Shown here: one piece after another, positions 57,140-64,000 of the stretch | Numbering within the stretch: the stretch's first letter is position 1 | Layout of the letters: each line of letters begins with the position of its first letter | Assembly: GCF_900177715.1 (NCBI RefSeq) | Contig: NZ_FXWG01000001.1 | Span: 558,001-622,000 of the forward strand | Source of the DNA: Altererythrobacter xiamenensis | GTDB taxonomy: Bacteria > Pseudomonadota > Alphaproteobacteria > Sphingomonadales > Sphingomonadaceae | DNA: 64,000 bases | Direction of reading: 5' to 3' | Made by a program: the position numbers and the translations under genes | The notes under the pieces: model-generated | The model's database searches: none | Told to the model about the DNA's origin: nothing | The model's input: only the letters and a program-made list of their open reading frames with translations

Positions 57140-58831
57140 ATGATCAGGATCACGAGCAAATCTCCCGCCCTCCGGCTCGCCAGCGCCGCATCGATTGCAT
57201 TGGCCGGGCTCTCTGCCTCGCCCGCAGTGGCCGATACGCTGGTGTACAATGTCGAAGGTCTGACGGTCGGCGAAGACGGAGCGCTGGAGCGCTTCACCGG
57301 CCTGGTGTTCGACGACGAGGGACGCATCACCGATATCGTCGAAAGCGGCGAGGACCGTCCGCGCGATGTCGAGTTCAGCGTCGATGGCAAGGGTCGCGTC
57401 ATGCTCCCCGGCATGATCGACGCCCATGTCCACGTCATGGATATCGGGTTCGGACAATTGACGCTCGACCTGTCGGACACGAACTCGCTCGATGAAGCGC
57501 TCGCCAAGATTGCGCGCTTTGCCGCCGACAACCCGGGCCGCCCGTGGATCCTGGGACGCGGCTGGAACCAGGAAAAGTGGGGCCTTGGCCGGTTCCCGAC
57601 CGCAGAAGAGCTCGATTCCGTCGTTAGCGACCGGCCTGTGTGGCTCGAACGCGTCGACGGCCATGCCAACTGGGCCAATAGCCTCGCCATGCAGGCCGCT
57701 GGCGTCACGGCGGCCAGCAAGGATCCGTCGGGCGGGCGCATCATCCGCAAGGCGGGGTCGCGCGAACCGGCCGGCGTTTTCGTCGACGCAGCCACAAGCC
57801 TCGTCAGCGCGGTTGTGCCCGCACCTCGTCCCGCCGACCGCGATTCCGCACTGCGCGAGGCGCAGAAACTGCTCTTTGCCAACGGCATCACCGCAGTGGC
57901 CGACATGGGCACTTCGGTAGAAGACTGGCAGACCTTCCGGCGGGCCGGCGATCTCGGAGCATTGAAGCTGCGCATCATGTCCTACGCCGACAGTCTGGAC
58001 TCGATGTTCCTCATCGCCGGACCGCGACCGACGCCATGGCTTTATAAAGACCGACTCCGGCTCAACGGCGTGAAGCTCTACCTCGATGGCGCCCTCGGCT
58101 CTCGTGGTGCGATCCTCAAGCAGCCCTATCATGATGAGGCGGGCCATTTCGGCCTGCCGCTGCTCAGCCCGGCCCAGTTGCGAAACCTGATGAGCCGCGC
58201 ATCGATGGAAGGTTTTCAGGTCGCCGTCCACGCAATCGGCGATGCCGCCAATGCGGAAGTCCTCTCGGCAATCGACGATCTGAGCGAAAGCTATAAGGGC
58301 GATCGGCGCTGGCGGATCGAGCATGCGCAGATCGTCGATCCGTCCGATATCGCCCGTTTTGGCGAACACGGAATCATTGCCTCGATGCAGCCGCTTCACC
58401 AGACCTCCGATCGCTTGATGGCCGAAGCGCGGCTCGGACCCGACCGTCTTGGCGGCGCCTATGCGTGGCGCAGTATTGCGGCGGCCGGAGCAAGGCTCGC
58501 ATTTGGTTCCGATGCTCCCGTAGAACCGCCAGATGCCTTCGCCGGGCTGGCTGCGGCAATCAGCAGGACCGATGCGAATGGCGAACCCTTTGGCGGCTGG
58601 CTCCCGCAGGAAAGCGTTTCTCGCGAAGCAGCAATCGCCGCTTACACCAGCGGCGCTGCTTATGCCGGATTTGCCGAAGGGCGGTTCGGTCGGCTCGTCG
58701 AAGGCGAACGCGCGGACTTCATTCTGGTCGACCGCGATCCGATGCTCGCCTCGCCGCAAGAATTGCGCATGACGAAGATTCTGGAAACCTGGGCGGGCGG
58801 AGAGAAGGTTTTCTCGGCTGCTGGGAACTGA
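57140..58831 (+). CDS. exported amidohydrolase family protein (YtcJ-like)
   Basis: A 563-residue metal-dependent hydrolase with a signal peptide (RLASAASIALAGLSASPAVA, cleavage near residue 32). The amidohydrolase 3 family motifs are MLPGMIDAHVHVMD (metal-binding His pair), GVKLYLDGALGSRGA with the bridging Lys, AVHAIGDAAN, EHAQIV and GSDAPVEPPD. The family acts on amide, formamide or urea-type bonds; the substrate is unknown. Likely periplasmic. The ATG at 57140 starts directly into the signal peptide. Confidence 0.9.
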   Translation: MIRITSKSPALRLASAASIALAGLSASPAVADTLVYNVEGLTVGEDGALERFTGLVFDDEGRITDIVESGEDRPRDVEFSVDGKGRVMLPGMIDAHVHVMDIGFGQLTLDLSDTNSLDEALAKIARFAADNPGRPWILGRGWNQEKWGLGRFPTAEELDSVVSDRPVWLERVDGHANWANSLAMQAAGVTAASKDPSGGRIIRKAGSREPAGVFVDAATSLVSAVVPAPRPADRDSALREAQKLLFANGITAVADMGTSVEDWQTFRRAGDLGALKLRIMSYADSLDSMFLIAGPRPTPWLYKDRLRLNGVKLYLDGALGSRGAILKQPYHDEAGHFGLPLLSPAQLRNLMSRASMEGFQVAVHAIGDAANAEVLSAIDDLSESYKGDRRWRIEHAQIVDPSDIARFGEHGIIASMQPLHQTSDRLMAEARLGPDRLGGAYAWRSIAAAGARLAFGSDAPVEPPDAFAGLAAAISRTDANGEPFGGWLPQESVSREAAIAAYTSGAAYAGFAEGRFGRLVEGERADFILVDRDPMLASPQELRMTKILETWAGGEKVFSAAGN

Positions 58832-58909
58832 CCGGCCATTCGGACAGAAGTGTAACAGAATCTTAACCTTGCCTCTGCAATGCAGCATTCGAGGACTCAG
58901 GTCGTGGCA

Positions 58910-58938
58910 GATTAGGCACGGAGTAGCGCGACCTTTTT
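58910..58938 (+). terminator. weak terminator candidate after the amidohydrolase gene
   Basis: GGTCG and CGACC (5 bp) enclose a 14-nt loop and are followed by TTTTT. The remaining 256-bp gap up to the next gene has no other clear feature apart from AT-rich sequence that probably contains the promoter of the 73-residue gene. Confidence 0.35.
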
Positions 58939-59087
58939 GTCACAGGTTAGGTTAAACCACGAAATTATTGGTGTTTTCACTGAAGTTCACGCCGGAATAG
59001 ACGATTTGGGGGCTTGTATAGCTCGAGTGCCTCGTTTAGTTCTGACGCTGAATTGAAAGTTAAGATCTCAAACGAGGAGACGATTCA

Positions 59088-59309
59088 ATGAAGTTCCGTA
59101 CGCTTGCTGCTGCAACCGCAGTCGTATCCCTAGCCGCCTCTCCGGCCATCGCAGAAGCTGCTTTCAGCCGCACTGCTGCTCCGGTTGAGGGCGAGAGTGA
59201 ACTCGAAGGCGGCAGCGGAATCATCATCGCTGTGCTGGCTGCTGCTGCAGTCATCGCCGGTATCGTGATCGCTGCTGACGGCGACGACGACGATCCGGTC
59301 AGCCCGTAA
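59088..59309 (+). CDS. 73-residue exported peptide with a hydrophobic core and acidic tail
   Basis: A signal peptide (MKFRTLAAATAVVSLAASPA), a short linker (SRTAAPVEGESELEGGS), a hydrophobic stretch (IIIAVLAAAAVIAGIVIAA) long enough to span the membrane, and a short tail DGDDDDPVSP. The ATG follows GAGGAG. It has its own strong terminator and a long upstream region, suggesting high or regulated expression. The pattern of signal, single helix and acidic tail recurs in sphingomonads, but no function is known to me. Confidence 0.75.
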   Translation: MKFRTLAAATAVVSLAASPAIAEAAFSRTAAPVEGESELEGGSGIIIAVLAAAAVIAGIVIAADGDDDDPVSP

Positions 59310-59333
59310 TTCGGTTACCAATCGAATGAATGA

Positions 59334-59360
59334 GGGGTCCCTGCGTGGGGCCCCTTTTTT
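59334..59360 (+). terminator. Rho-independent terminator behind the 73-residue gene
   Basis: GGGGTCCC/GGGGCCCC, 8 bp with one G-U, loop TGCGT, followed by six T. Confidence 0.92.
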
Positions 59361-59523
59361 GTCTGCAGTAGATGCACGGTGCTGAAGATCTGCAATGACC
59401 AGCGGCGGGGCAGAGTGAGCTGTTCTCATCCCCTGGCGCACAAGTCCGCGCATTTCTTCAGATGACGGCTACCGCCCGGCGTTGCGTCAGCGCGCGTAGA
59501 GGCCCGTCGTTTGAGCGCGCAAC

Positions 59524-60339
59524 CTATTCGGTCGAAGCATTGGTGGAGCCTTCGCCCTGCCTCTCGCTATTGTCGCTGTCCCGGTCATCGCGCCGCTCCT
59601 GAAAGCGCATCAGGACAAGCGAGCCCTCGAACAGAAGAAGCAGCGGGATGGCCAGAATCACCTGCGATCCCGGATCAGGGGGCGTAACGACCGCCGCAAG
59701 CGCGACCACGCCGACAATCACATAGCGCCGCGCCCCGGCTAGCTGAGCGCGCGTGACTATGCCTCCGCGATTGAGCAGCAGGAGAAGCACCGGCAGGAGA
59801 AAACTGATCCCGAAGGCCAGAATGAACTGCATGACCAGGCCGAGATAGTCGCCCGCACTCGGCAGGGCCTCGATTGACAGGCCGCCTGCTTCGCCCTCGA
59901 AGCCGAGGAACCATTTGAAGGCCGTCGGCATAACGACGAAATAGGCAAGCGCCGCGCCAGCGGTGAACAGCACCGGTGTCGCGATAAGAAACGGCAGGAA
60001 CGCTTTCTTCTCGCGCGCATAGAGACCGGGCGCGACAAAGGCCCAGAGCTGGTTGGCGATGACCGGGAAGCTGACGAGGAAACCCGCGAACAGCGCCACC
60101 TTCAGTTCCACGAAAAAGACTTCGTAGAGCTTGGTGAAGATCAGCTGCCCCTCGCCCGCAGGAAATGCATTCTTCAGCGGCTGGACGAGGAAACCGAGAA
60201 TTGGATCGGCGAAGTAAAAACAGACGCCGAATGCAATCGCGAGTGCCACGACGCTGCGCACCAGCCGCGTGCGCAATTCGACCAGATGATCGAGCAGCGG
60301 CGACTGCGTTTCGTCGATATCGCTGAGCTTGAGAGCCAT
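59524..60339 (-). CDS. tatC: Sec-independent protein translocase TatC
   Basis: Core of the twin-arginine translocase, 271 residues with six membrane segments. The N-terminal motif PLLDHLVELRTRLVRS and the loop FVAPGLYAREKKAFLPFL hold the residues that recognise twin-arginine signals; YFVVMPTAFKWFLGF and GARRYVIVGVVALAAVVTPP are later landmarks. The C-terminal tail is long and acidic (RDDRDSDNSERQGEGSTN). It lies six bases behind tatB in the tatA-tatB-tatC order. Confidence 0.97.
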   Translation of the reverse strand: MALKLSDIDETQSPLLDHLVELRTRLVRSVVALAIAFGVCFYFADPILGFLVQPLKNAFPAGEGQLIFTKLYEVFFVELKVALFAGFLVSFPVIANQLWAFVAPGLYAREKKAFLPFLIATPVLFTAGAALAYFVVMPTAFKWFLGFEGEAGGLSIEALPSAGDYLGLVMQFILAFGISFLLPVLLLLLNRGGIVTRAQLAGARRYVIVGVVALAAVVTPPDPGSQVILAIPLLLLFEGSLVLMRFQERRDDRDSDNSERQGEGSTNASTE

Positions 60340-60345
60340 GGCGCG

Positions 60346-60813
60346 TCAGTCCCCCGACTTCGATGAGCCGAGCGGCAATTCGGGTTCGCTGTCAGGATTG
60401 GACGTTGACGCCTCGCTCCTTGTCGGCGCTCGCGTGGACGATGCAGCAGGTGGCGGATCGTCCTGATCCGGGTCCGGCGCTTCCGGCTCTCGCAAACGCG
60501 ATTCCGCACTCGCGCTGTCGGGTCGCTCGAGCGCGGGAGGGCCGGTCATCTCCGCTTCAACGCTCTCTCCGCCAGAAGCAGAACTCTTGGCCATGATCGC
60601 CTCGTTCTGCGCCTTCCACTTCTTCTCCATGTCCTCGAGCTCTGCCTCGCGGATCATGGCGTCGATCCCCGAGCGGAAATGGGAAGACACGCGGCGCACC
60701 TTGCCGATCCAGCGACCCGCCGTGCGCAGCGCCATCGGCATGTCCTTCGGGCCGATCACCAGGATCGCCACGATGACGATGACCAGCAATTCGCTGGCGC
60801 CGATGTCAAACAT
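60346..60813 (-). CDS. tatB: Sec-independent protein translocase TatB
   Basis: Single-pass partner of TatC in the receptor complex, 155 residues. The N-terminus reads MFDIGASELLVIVIVAILVI, followed by the GPKDMPMALRTAGRWIGKVR amphipathic helix with the conserved GP. The C-terminal half is a disordered Pro, Glu and Ser rich tail (SASGGESVEAEMTGPPAL). Between tatA (12 bp gap) and tatC (6 bp gap). Confidence 0.95.
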   Translation of the reverse strand: MFDIGASELLVIVIVAILVIGPKDMPMALRTAGRWIGKVRRVSSHFRSGIDAMIREAELEDMEKKWKAQNEAIMAKSSASGGESVEAEMTGPPALERPDSASAESRLREPEAPDPDQDDPPPAASSTRAPTRSEASTSNPDSEPELPLGSSKSGD

Positions 60814-60825
60814 GGGAAGGGCCTC

Positions 60826-61086
60826 CTAGCCCCGGGTGTCGGGCGTATCCGACCGCGGAGCCGGCTGCGGGTCGGCAGCGGCCTGATCGGCCGGCTTCGC
60901 CTCGTGCTTGGGCGCTTCGATCTGGCCGGTCGGCTTGTCCGCCTCGCCGGTTTCTTCGCTCATGCCCTTCTTGAAGCTGCTGATACCCTTACCGAAATCG
61001 CCCATCATCTCCGAGATACGGCCACGCCCGAACAGGACGAGGACCACGAGGGCGATGATTGCAATTTGCCAGACGCTGAGACCCAT
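60826..61086 (-). CDS. tatA: Sec-independent protein translocase TatA
   Basis: Pore-forming subunit of the Tat system, 86 residues: membrane helix (WQIAIIALVVLVLFG), hinge (FGRGRISEMMGDFGKG), amphipathic helix and a Pro, Ala and Asp rich tail. The FG hinge is intact. 61 bp separate it from scpB, so a promoter or leader could lie between, though cotranscription with nagZ-scpAB is usual. Confidence 0.95.
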   Translation of the reverse strand: MGLSVWQIAIIALVVLVLFGRGRISEMMGDFGKGISSFKKGMSEETGEADKPTGQIEAPKHEAKPADQAAADPQPAPRSDTPDTRG

Positions 61087-61147
61087 TGGTTACTCTCTTG
61101 GTTGAAATGTCGGGACCAATATAGGGCTTCGACCGGCCCGACGCCAG

Positions 61148-61867
61148 TCAGGCAAGCGATTCAGCCGAAGCCGCCCCGCTATCGGGTTTGGGCTCGCCCT
61201 CATCCTCCGGCTCGAAACCGGCGTCCTCGACAAGCGTCTCGTCGTCGCTGTCGTCCACCGTTTGTTCGTCAGTCTCGTCGGGCGTATCGGGGTTCATGGC
61301 TTCTTCGAGCGCATCGTCGACCGGGTCGAGCAGGCCGGCAGCGCGCAATTCGTCGATCCCCGGCAGGTCGCGGCGACTCGACAGGCCGAAATGATCGAGG
61401 AACTCTGCGGTCGTCGCATAAATCACCGGGCGGCCCGGCACTTCGCGCCGTCCGGCGAGCTTGATCCAGCCCGCCTCCATCAGCACGTCGAGCGTTCCCT
61501 TGGCGGTCTGCACGCCGCGGATCGATTCGATTTCGGCGCGGCTGACCGGCTCGTGATAGGCAACGATCGCGAGCACTTCGGTGGCGGCGCGGCTCAGGCG
61601 GCGCACCTGCTCGCGTTCGCGCCGCAGGATATGCGCCAAGTCGGGCGCTGTCTCGAAATGCCAGCGCTTGCCGCGCTCGACCAGATTCACTCCGCGCTTG
61701 TCGTAGTGCTCCTGCAACTCGCGCAGGGCCTCGCGCACAACCGCATTCTCAAGCCTGCCAAGATGCCCAGCGAGCGCTTCCACCGTCATCGGTTCCTCGG
61801 ATGCGAAAAGCGTCGCTTCGACAGCGCGCACGGTTTCGTCCGGTGCTTCGGCTGCGTCCGAGCTCAC
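61148..61867 (-). CDS. scpB: segregation and condensation protein B
   Basis: Winged-helix subunit of the SMC-ScpAB condensin complex, 239 residues. The fold is seen in AVEATLFASEEPMTVEALAG, LSRAATEVLAIVAYHEPVSR, IRGVQTAKGTLDVLMEAGWI and VIYATTAEFLDHFGLSSRRD. The C-terminal 55 residues form an acidic tail (EAMNPDTPDETDEQTVDDSD). The start is GTG 61867, overlapping the scpA stop by 4 bp (GTGA). Acts on the nucleoid during chromosome segregation. Confidence 0.94.
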   Translation of the reverse strand: MSSDAAEAPDETVRAVEATLFASEEPMTVEALAGHLGRLENAVVREALRELQEHYDKRGVNLVERGKRWHFETAPDLAHILRREREQVRRLSRAATEVLAIVAYHEPVSRAEIESIRGVQTAKGTLDVLMEAGWIKLAGRREVPGRPVIYATTAEFLDHFGLSSRRDLPGIDELRAAGLLDPVDDALEEAMNPDTPDETDEQTVDDSDDETLVEDAGFEPEDEGEPKPDSGAASAESLA

Positions 61868-62679
61868 TGGACGATCCTCCGGATGCGAAGGTCGCCATAG
61901 GTCTCTTCCTGCTCGATCTCCGCCTTGCCCATCTTGGCAAGTTCGAGCGCGGCGACGAAGCTGGAGGCAAGCGCGGACTTGCGCAGACGCGGCTCTGCAT
62001 GAGGCGGGAGGAAGTCGCGGATCTCCATCCACTCGAGCGTGACGCCGAGCATCGCCGACACCCGGTCGAGCGCGCTGTCGAGCGTCATCACCGGACGGTC
62101 CGACACGTGATAGATGCGCGGTGCCGTGCGCGCCTTGACCTGGCCATAGGCCTGGATCAGCGCATAGCTATCGCACTTCCATTGCGTCTTGCGGTCGATA
62201 CGCAGACCCTCGGGCGCGCCGCGCAGGAAGATGTCGCGTCCGATCCGGTCGCGCCCCATCAGGCGTGCCGCCGCTTCCCGCATCGCGCCGAGCCTTTGCA
62301 GACGAAGCTGCAGGCGCAGGGCAAGCTCTTCGGGGCTCGGGTCCTCTTGCTCTTCCTTCGGCAGCAGCAGCGAGGATTTGAGGTACGCGAGCCATGCCGC
62401 CATCACGAGATAATCGGCGGCGAGCTCGAGCCGCAGCGCCTCGGCCCGCTCGATATAGGTCAGGTACTGGTCGACCAGAGCAAGGATCGAGATCTGCCTG
62501 AGGTCGACCTTCTGGCGGCGCGCGAGATCGAGCAGCAGGTCGAGCGGCCCCTCCCACCCGTCGAGTTCGAGGTAGAGAGCCTTGTCCTCGCCTGCATTGC
62601 TTGCGGGGCCTTCCCAGCTTTCTTCCGGATCGCTTACCGCATCGGCATCGAACATCAGGCCATCGTCGCTCATGCTCAT
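61864..62679 (-). CDS. scpA: segregation and condensation protein A
   Basis: Kleisin subunit that bridges SMC heads, 271 residues. LELDGWEGPLDLLLDLARRQ at the N-terminus and YLTYIERAEALRLELAADY then LVMAAWLAYLKSSLLLPKEE match the family; the C-terminal winged helix ends GDLRIRRIVQ. The start ATG 62679 overlaps the nagZ stop (ATGA); ATG 62673 is an alternative. Coupled to scpB. The nagZ-scpA-scpB-tatABC order is conserved in alphaproteobacteria. Confidence 0.94.
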   Translation of the reverse strand: MSMSDDGLMFDADAVSDPEESWEGPASNAGEDKALYLELDGWEGPLDLLLDLARRQKVDLRQISILALVDQYLTYIERAEALRLELAADYLVMAAWLAYLKSSLLLPKEEQEDPSPEELALRLQLRLQRLGAMREAAARLMGRDRIGRDIFLRGAPEGLRIDRKTQWKCDSYALIQAYGQVKARTAPRIYHVSDRPVMTLDSALDRVSAMLGVTLEWMEIRDFLPPHAEPRLRKSALASSFVAALELAKMGKAEIEQEETYGDLRIRRIVQ

Positions 62680-63695
62680 GCGGGTTCACCCGTCAGCGCG
62701 AGCAGCGCGTCACGCTTGGCCAGAAGCGCGCTTTTCTCGTCGCTCTCTTCGCGGATCGCGGTTCCGGCAAGCGCGGCGTCGAGACGCGCGGCGGTCTTGG
62801 CGGACATTGCGGGAAGCACATCGGCGATCCCCTTCATGTCATCCATCTTCGCCCAGCAATTGAGGATGAGATCGCATCCTGCCGCATGAGCGCGCGCCGA
62901 GCGTTCGGGAATGGTGCCGTCGAGCGCTTCCATATCGATGTCATCGGTCAGCAGCAGCCCATCGAAGCCGATGCGCTCACGAATGATCGTTTCGATGATG
63001 AAGGGCGAAAGCGTCGCCGGATTCTCTTCGTCCCACGCCGTGAAAAGCAGGTGCCCGGTCATGCCGATCGGCGCATGGTTGAGCGTGCGGAACGGCGCGA
63101 GATCGGCCTCGAGTTCTTCTTCGCTGGCCGTGACGCGCGGCATTTCCTTGTGGCTGTCGCACTGGCTGCGGCCATGGCCGGGCATATGCTTGATGCAGCC
63201 GGTGACGCCGCCTTTGGCCAAGCCGTCGAGGATGGCGCGCCCGATCGCGGCGACCTGCATCGGATCGCTGCCCAGCGCGCGGTCGCCGATCACGTCATGC
63301 GCGCCCTCTCGCCGCACATCGAGCGGCGGGTGGTAATCGACGGTGATGCCCATTTCCGACAGCTCGAGCGCCATTGCATGGGCATTGACCCGCGCCGCTT
63401 CGATCGCGCTAGCCGGAGCAATCCGATAGAGATGGTCAAAGGCCTCGCCGCTCGGAAAATCGCTCCAGTGCGGTGGGCGCAGCCGGGCGACCCGCCCGCC
63501 CTCCTGGTCGATCGAGACAAGCAGTCGGTCGCGCCCGTGGAGAGCGCGCAATTCGTCGGTCAGGCGGCGCAGCTGCTCGCGATTGTCGCAATTGCGCGCG
63601 AACAGGATGTAGCCCGCAGGATCGGCATCGCTGAAGAAAGCGCGCTCCTCCGCGCTCAGCTCCAGTCCTGCAATCCCGAAAATGGCCGGTGTCAT
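62676..63695 (-). CDS. nagZ: beta-N-acetylhexosaminidase
   Basis: GH3 enzyme of 339 residues that releases GlcNAc from anhydromuropeptides in cell-wall recycling. SIDQEGGRVARLRPPHW, the catalytic loop KHMPGHGRSQCDSHKEMPRV with the His-Asp pair, and the nucleophile region LLLTDDIDMEALDG are clear. The start ATG 63695 has no nearby ribosome site; AGGAG lies 24 bases upstream. It heads the scpAB-tatABC block. In many species it influences beta-lactamase induction, but no ampR/ampC is in view. Confidence 0.94.
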   Translation of the reverse strand: MTPAIFGIAGLELSAEERAFFSDADPAGYILFARNCDNREQLRRLTDELRALHGRDRLLVSIDQEGGRVARLRPPHWSDFPSGEAFDHLYRIAPASAIEAARVNAHAMALELSEMGITVDYHPPLDVRREGAHDVIGDRALGSDPMQVAAIGRAILDGLAKGGVTGCIKHMPGHGRSQCDSHKEMPRVTASEEELEADLAPFRTLNHAPIGMTGHLLFTAWDEENPATLSPFIIETIIRERIGFDGLLLTDDIDMEALDGTIPERSARAHAAGCDLILNCWAKMDDMKGIADVLPAMSAKTAARLDAALAGTAIREESDEKSALLAKRDALLALTGEPA

Positions 63696-63741
63696 GGTTT
63701 GAAAAATCGCAGCAAAGACTCCTGGCGGCAAGCGGAGATCC

Positions 63742-63755
63742 CCCCCAAGTGGGGG
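63742..63755. promoter_or_regulatory. hairpin in the nagZ leader
   Basis: CCCCC-AAGT-GGGGG, a perfect 5-bp stem with a 4-nt loop, 50-60 bases before the nagZ start. No T run follows on the minus strand. Nearby, GGCC-cgaaaacgc-GGCC followed by TTTT (63756-63778) could be a weak terminator of the upstream gene. Confidence 0.35.
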
Positions 63756-63815
63756 AAAAGGCCGCGTTTTCGGGCCATTTTACCCTGTTTTCGCCTGATT
63801 TAGCCCGATTTGGGA

Positions 63816-64000
63816 CTAGTTCTTCACCTGGCAGGCCACGCCGTCGTCCTTGAGGCGACTGCACAGCGAGCGCGCCCCCGCCAGATCGCCTGCCAGCGCC
63901 TGAAGGCGATAGACGGTGCCGATATCGGCCTGCCCCTTCACGATCCTGTGTCCCACGCCATTCAGGACATCGGTCTGACCGCGCAGGGTAGCCCAGCCGG
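63816..64000 (-). CDS. SPOR domain protein, C-terminal end only
   Basis: The stop TAG is at 63816-63818 and the gene continues past the right edge. About 61 residues can be read: WATLRGQTDVLNGVGHRIVK, then GTVYRLQALAG, and the end LKDDGVACQVKN. This is the second half of a SPOR domain, which binds denuded septal glycan. In alphaproteobacteria such a gene commonly precedes nagZ. The rest of the protein is outside the window. Confidence 0.8.
   Translation of the reverse strand, partial: GWATLRGQTDVLNGVGHRIVKGQADIGTVYRLQALAGDLAGARSLCSRLKDDGVACQVKN

Noticed and set aside
57125..58888. Open frame of nearly 590 codons on the minus strand
   Set aside because: Antisense to the amidohydrolase gene, whose metal motifs and signal peptide are clear; the reverse frame has no domain.
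61087..61147. Promoter for tatA in the 61-bp gap after scpB
   Set aside because: No convincing -35/-10 pair; the conserved nagZ-scpAB-tatABC order fits a shared transcript.

Overview
The window is about 64 kb of high-GC, densely packed chromosomal DNA from an alphaproteobacterium. The gene set points to the order Sphingomonadales, most likely an Erythrobacteraceae-type organism. This rests on the gene order of the division cluster, the nagZ-scpA-scpB-tatABC block, the TonB and Omp85 outer-membrane proteins, sphingomonad-style intergenic palindromes and CcrM/CtrA-like motifs. It is an inference from gene content; no rRNA is present. I see no CRISPR array, insertion sequence, plasmid or integrated phage. 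The content is mostly core metabolism, envelope and division.

Layout. 1-9.0 kb (mostly minus strand): a truncated SDR epimerase, proB, obgE, a B12-type TonB receptor behind a cobalamin riboswitch, tRNA-Ala(CGC), a polyproline lipoprotein, a BAX-inhibitor-like membrane protein with a clean terminator, then ybjN-like and proC. 9.1-30.4 kb (minus): the complete dcw division/cell-wall cluster, in the order mraZ, rsmH, ftsL, ftsI, murE, murF, mraY, murD, ftsW, murG, murC, murB, ddl, ftsQ, ftsA, ftsZ. Most neighbours overlap by 1-14 bp, and a TPR-SPOR gene follows ftsZ. 30.4-33.1 kb (minus): a DUF4350-like protein, a small membrane protein, cysK and an adrenodoxin-type ferredoxin. 33.2-43.2 kb: an AlkA-like glycosylase, an S9 peptidase, two tandem SDRs, phhB, ccmAB, map, an M17 aminopeptidase, an orphan SH3 protein and argC. 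43.2-45.3 kb: glnB-glnA with a sigma-54-like promoter and strong terminator. 45.3-48.3 kb: secreted proteins, a GH24 lysozyme, an Asn/Gly-rich protein and a fasciclin lipoprotein. 48.4-57.0 kb (minus): tamB, tamA, bpt and threonine ammonia-lyase. 57.1-59.4 kb: a secreted amidohydrolase and a 73-residue membrane peptide. 59.5-64 kb (minus): tatC, tatB, tatA, scpB, scpA, nagZ and a truncated SPOR protein.

How the genes work together. The dcw block makes lipid II from UDP-MurNAc (MurB, C, D, E, F, Ddl, MraY, MurG) and assembles the divisome (FtsL, I, W, Q, A, Z). The SPOR protein behind ftsZ and the truncated SPOR protein upstream of nagZ probably bind denuded septal glycan, and NagZ recycles muropeptides. 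TamA-TamB insert outer-membrane proteins. TatABC exports folded proteins, and ScpAB with SMC condenses chromosomes. ProB and ProC are two of the three proline-synthesis steps; proA is not in the window.

The most interesting non-genic signals are these. (1) A roughly 100-nt dispersed intergenic element occurs in two copies. It holds several hairpins kept by compensatory base changes, and both copies lie directly behind a stop codon. (2) Cell-cycle control motifs sit at key promoters: a perfect DnaA box and CtrA-like half-sites before ftsZ, three GANTC sites and phased GGG boxes before mraZ, and inverted CtrA-like half-sites around a GANTC at the bpt-tamAB promoter. (3) A sigma-54-like promoter before glnB has a 17-bp palindrome near -106.
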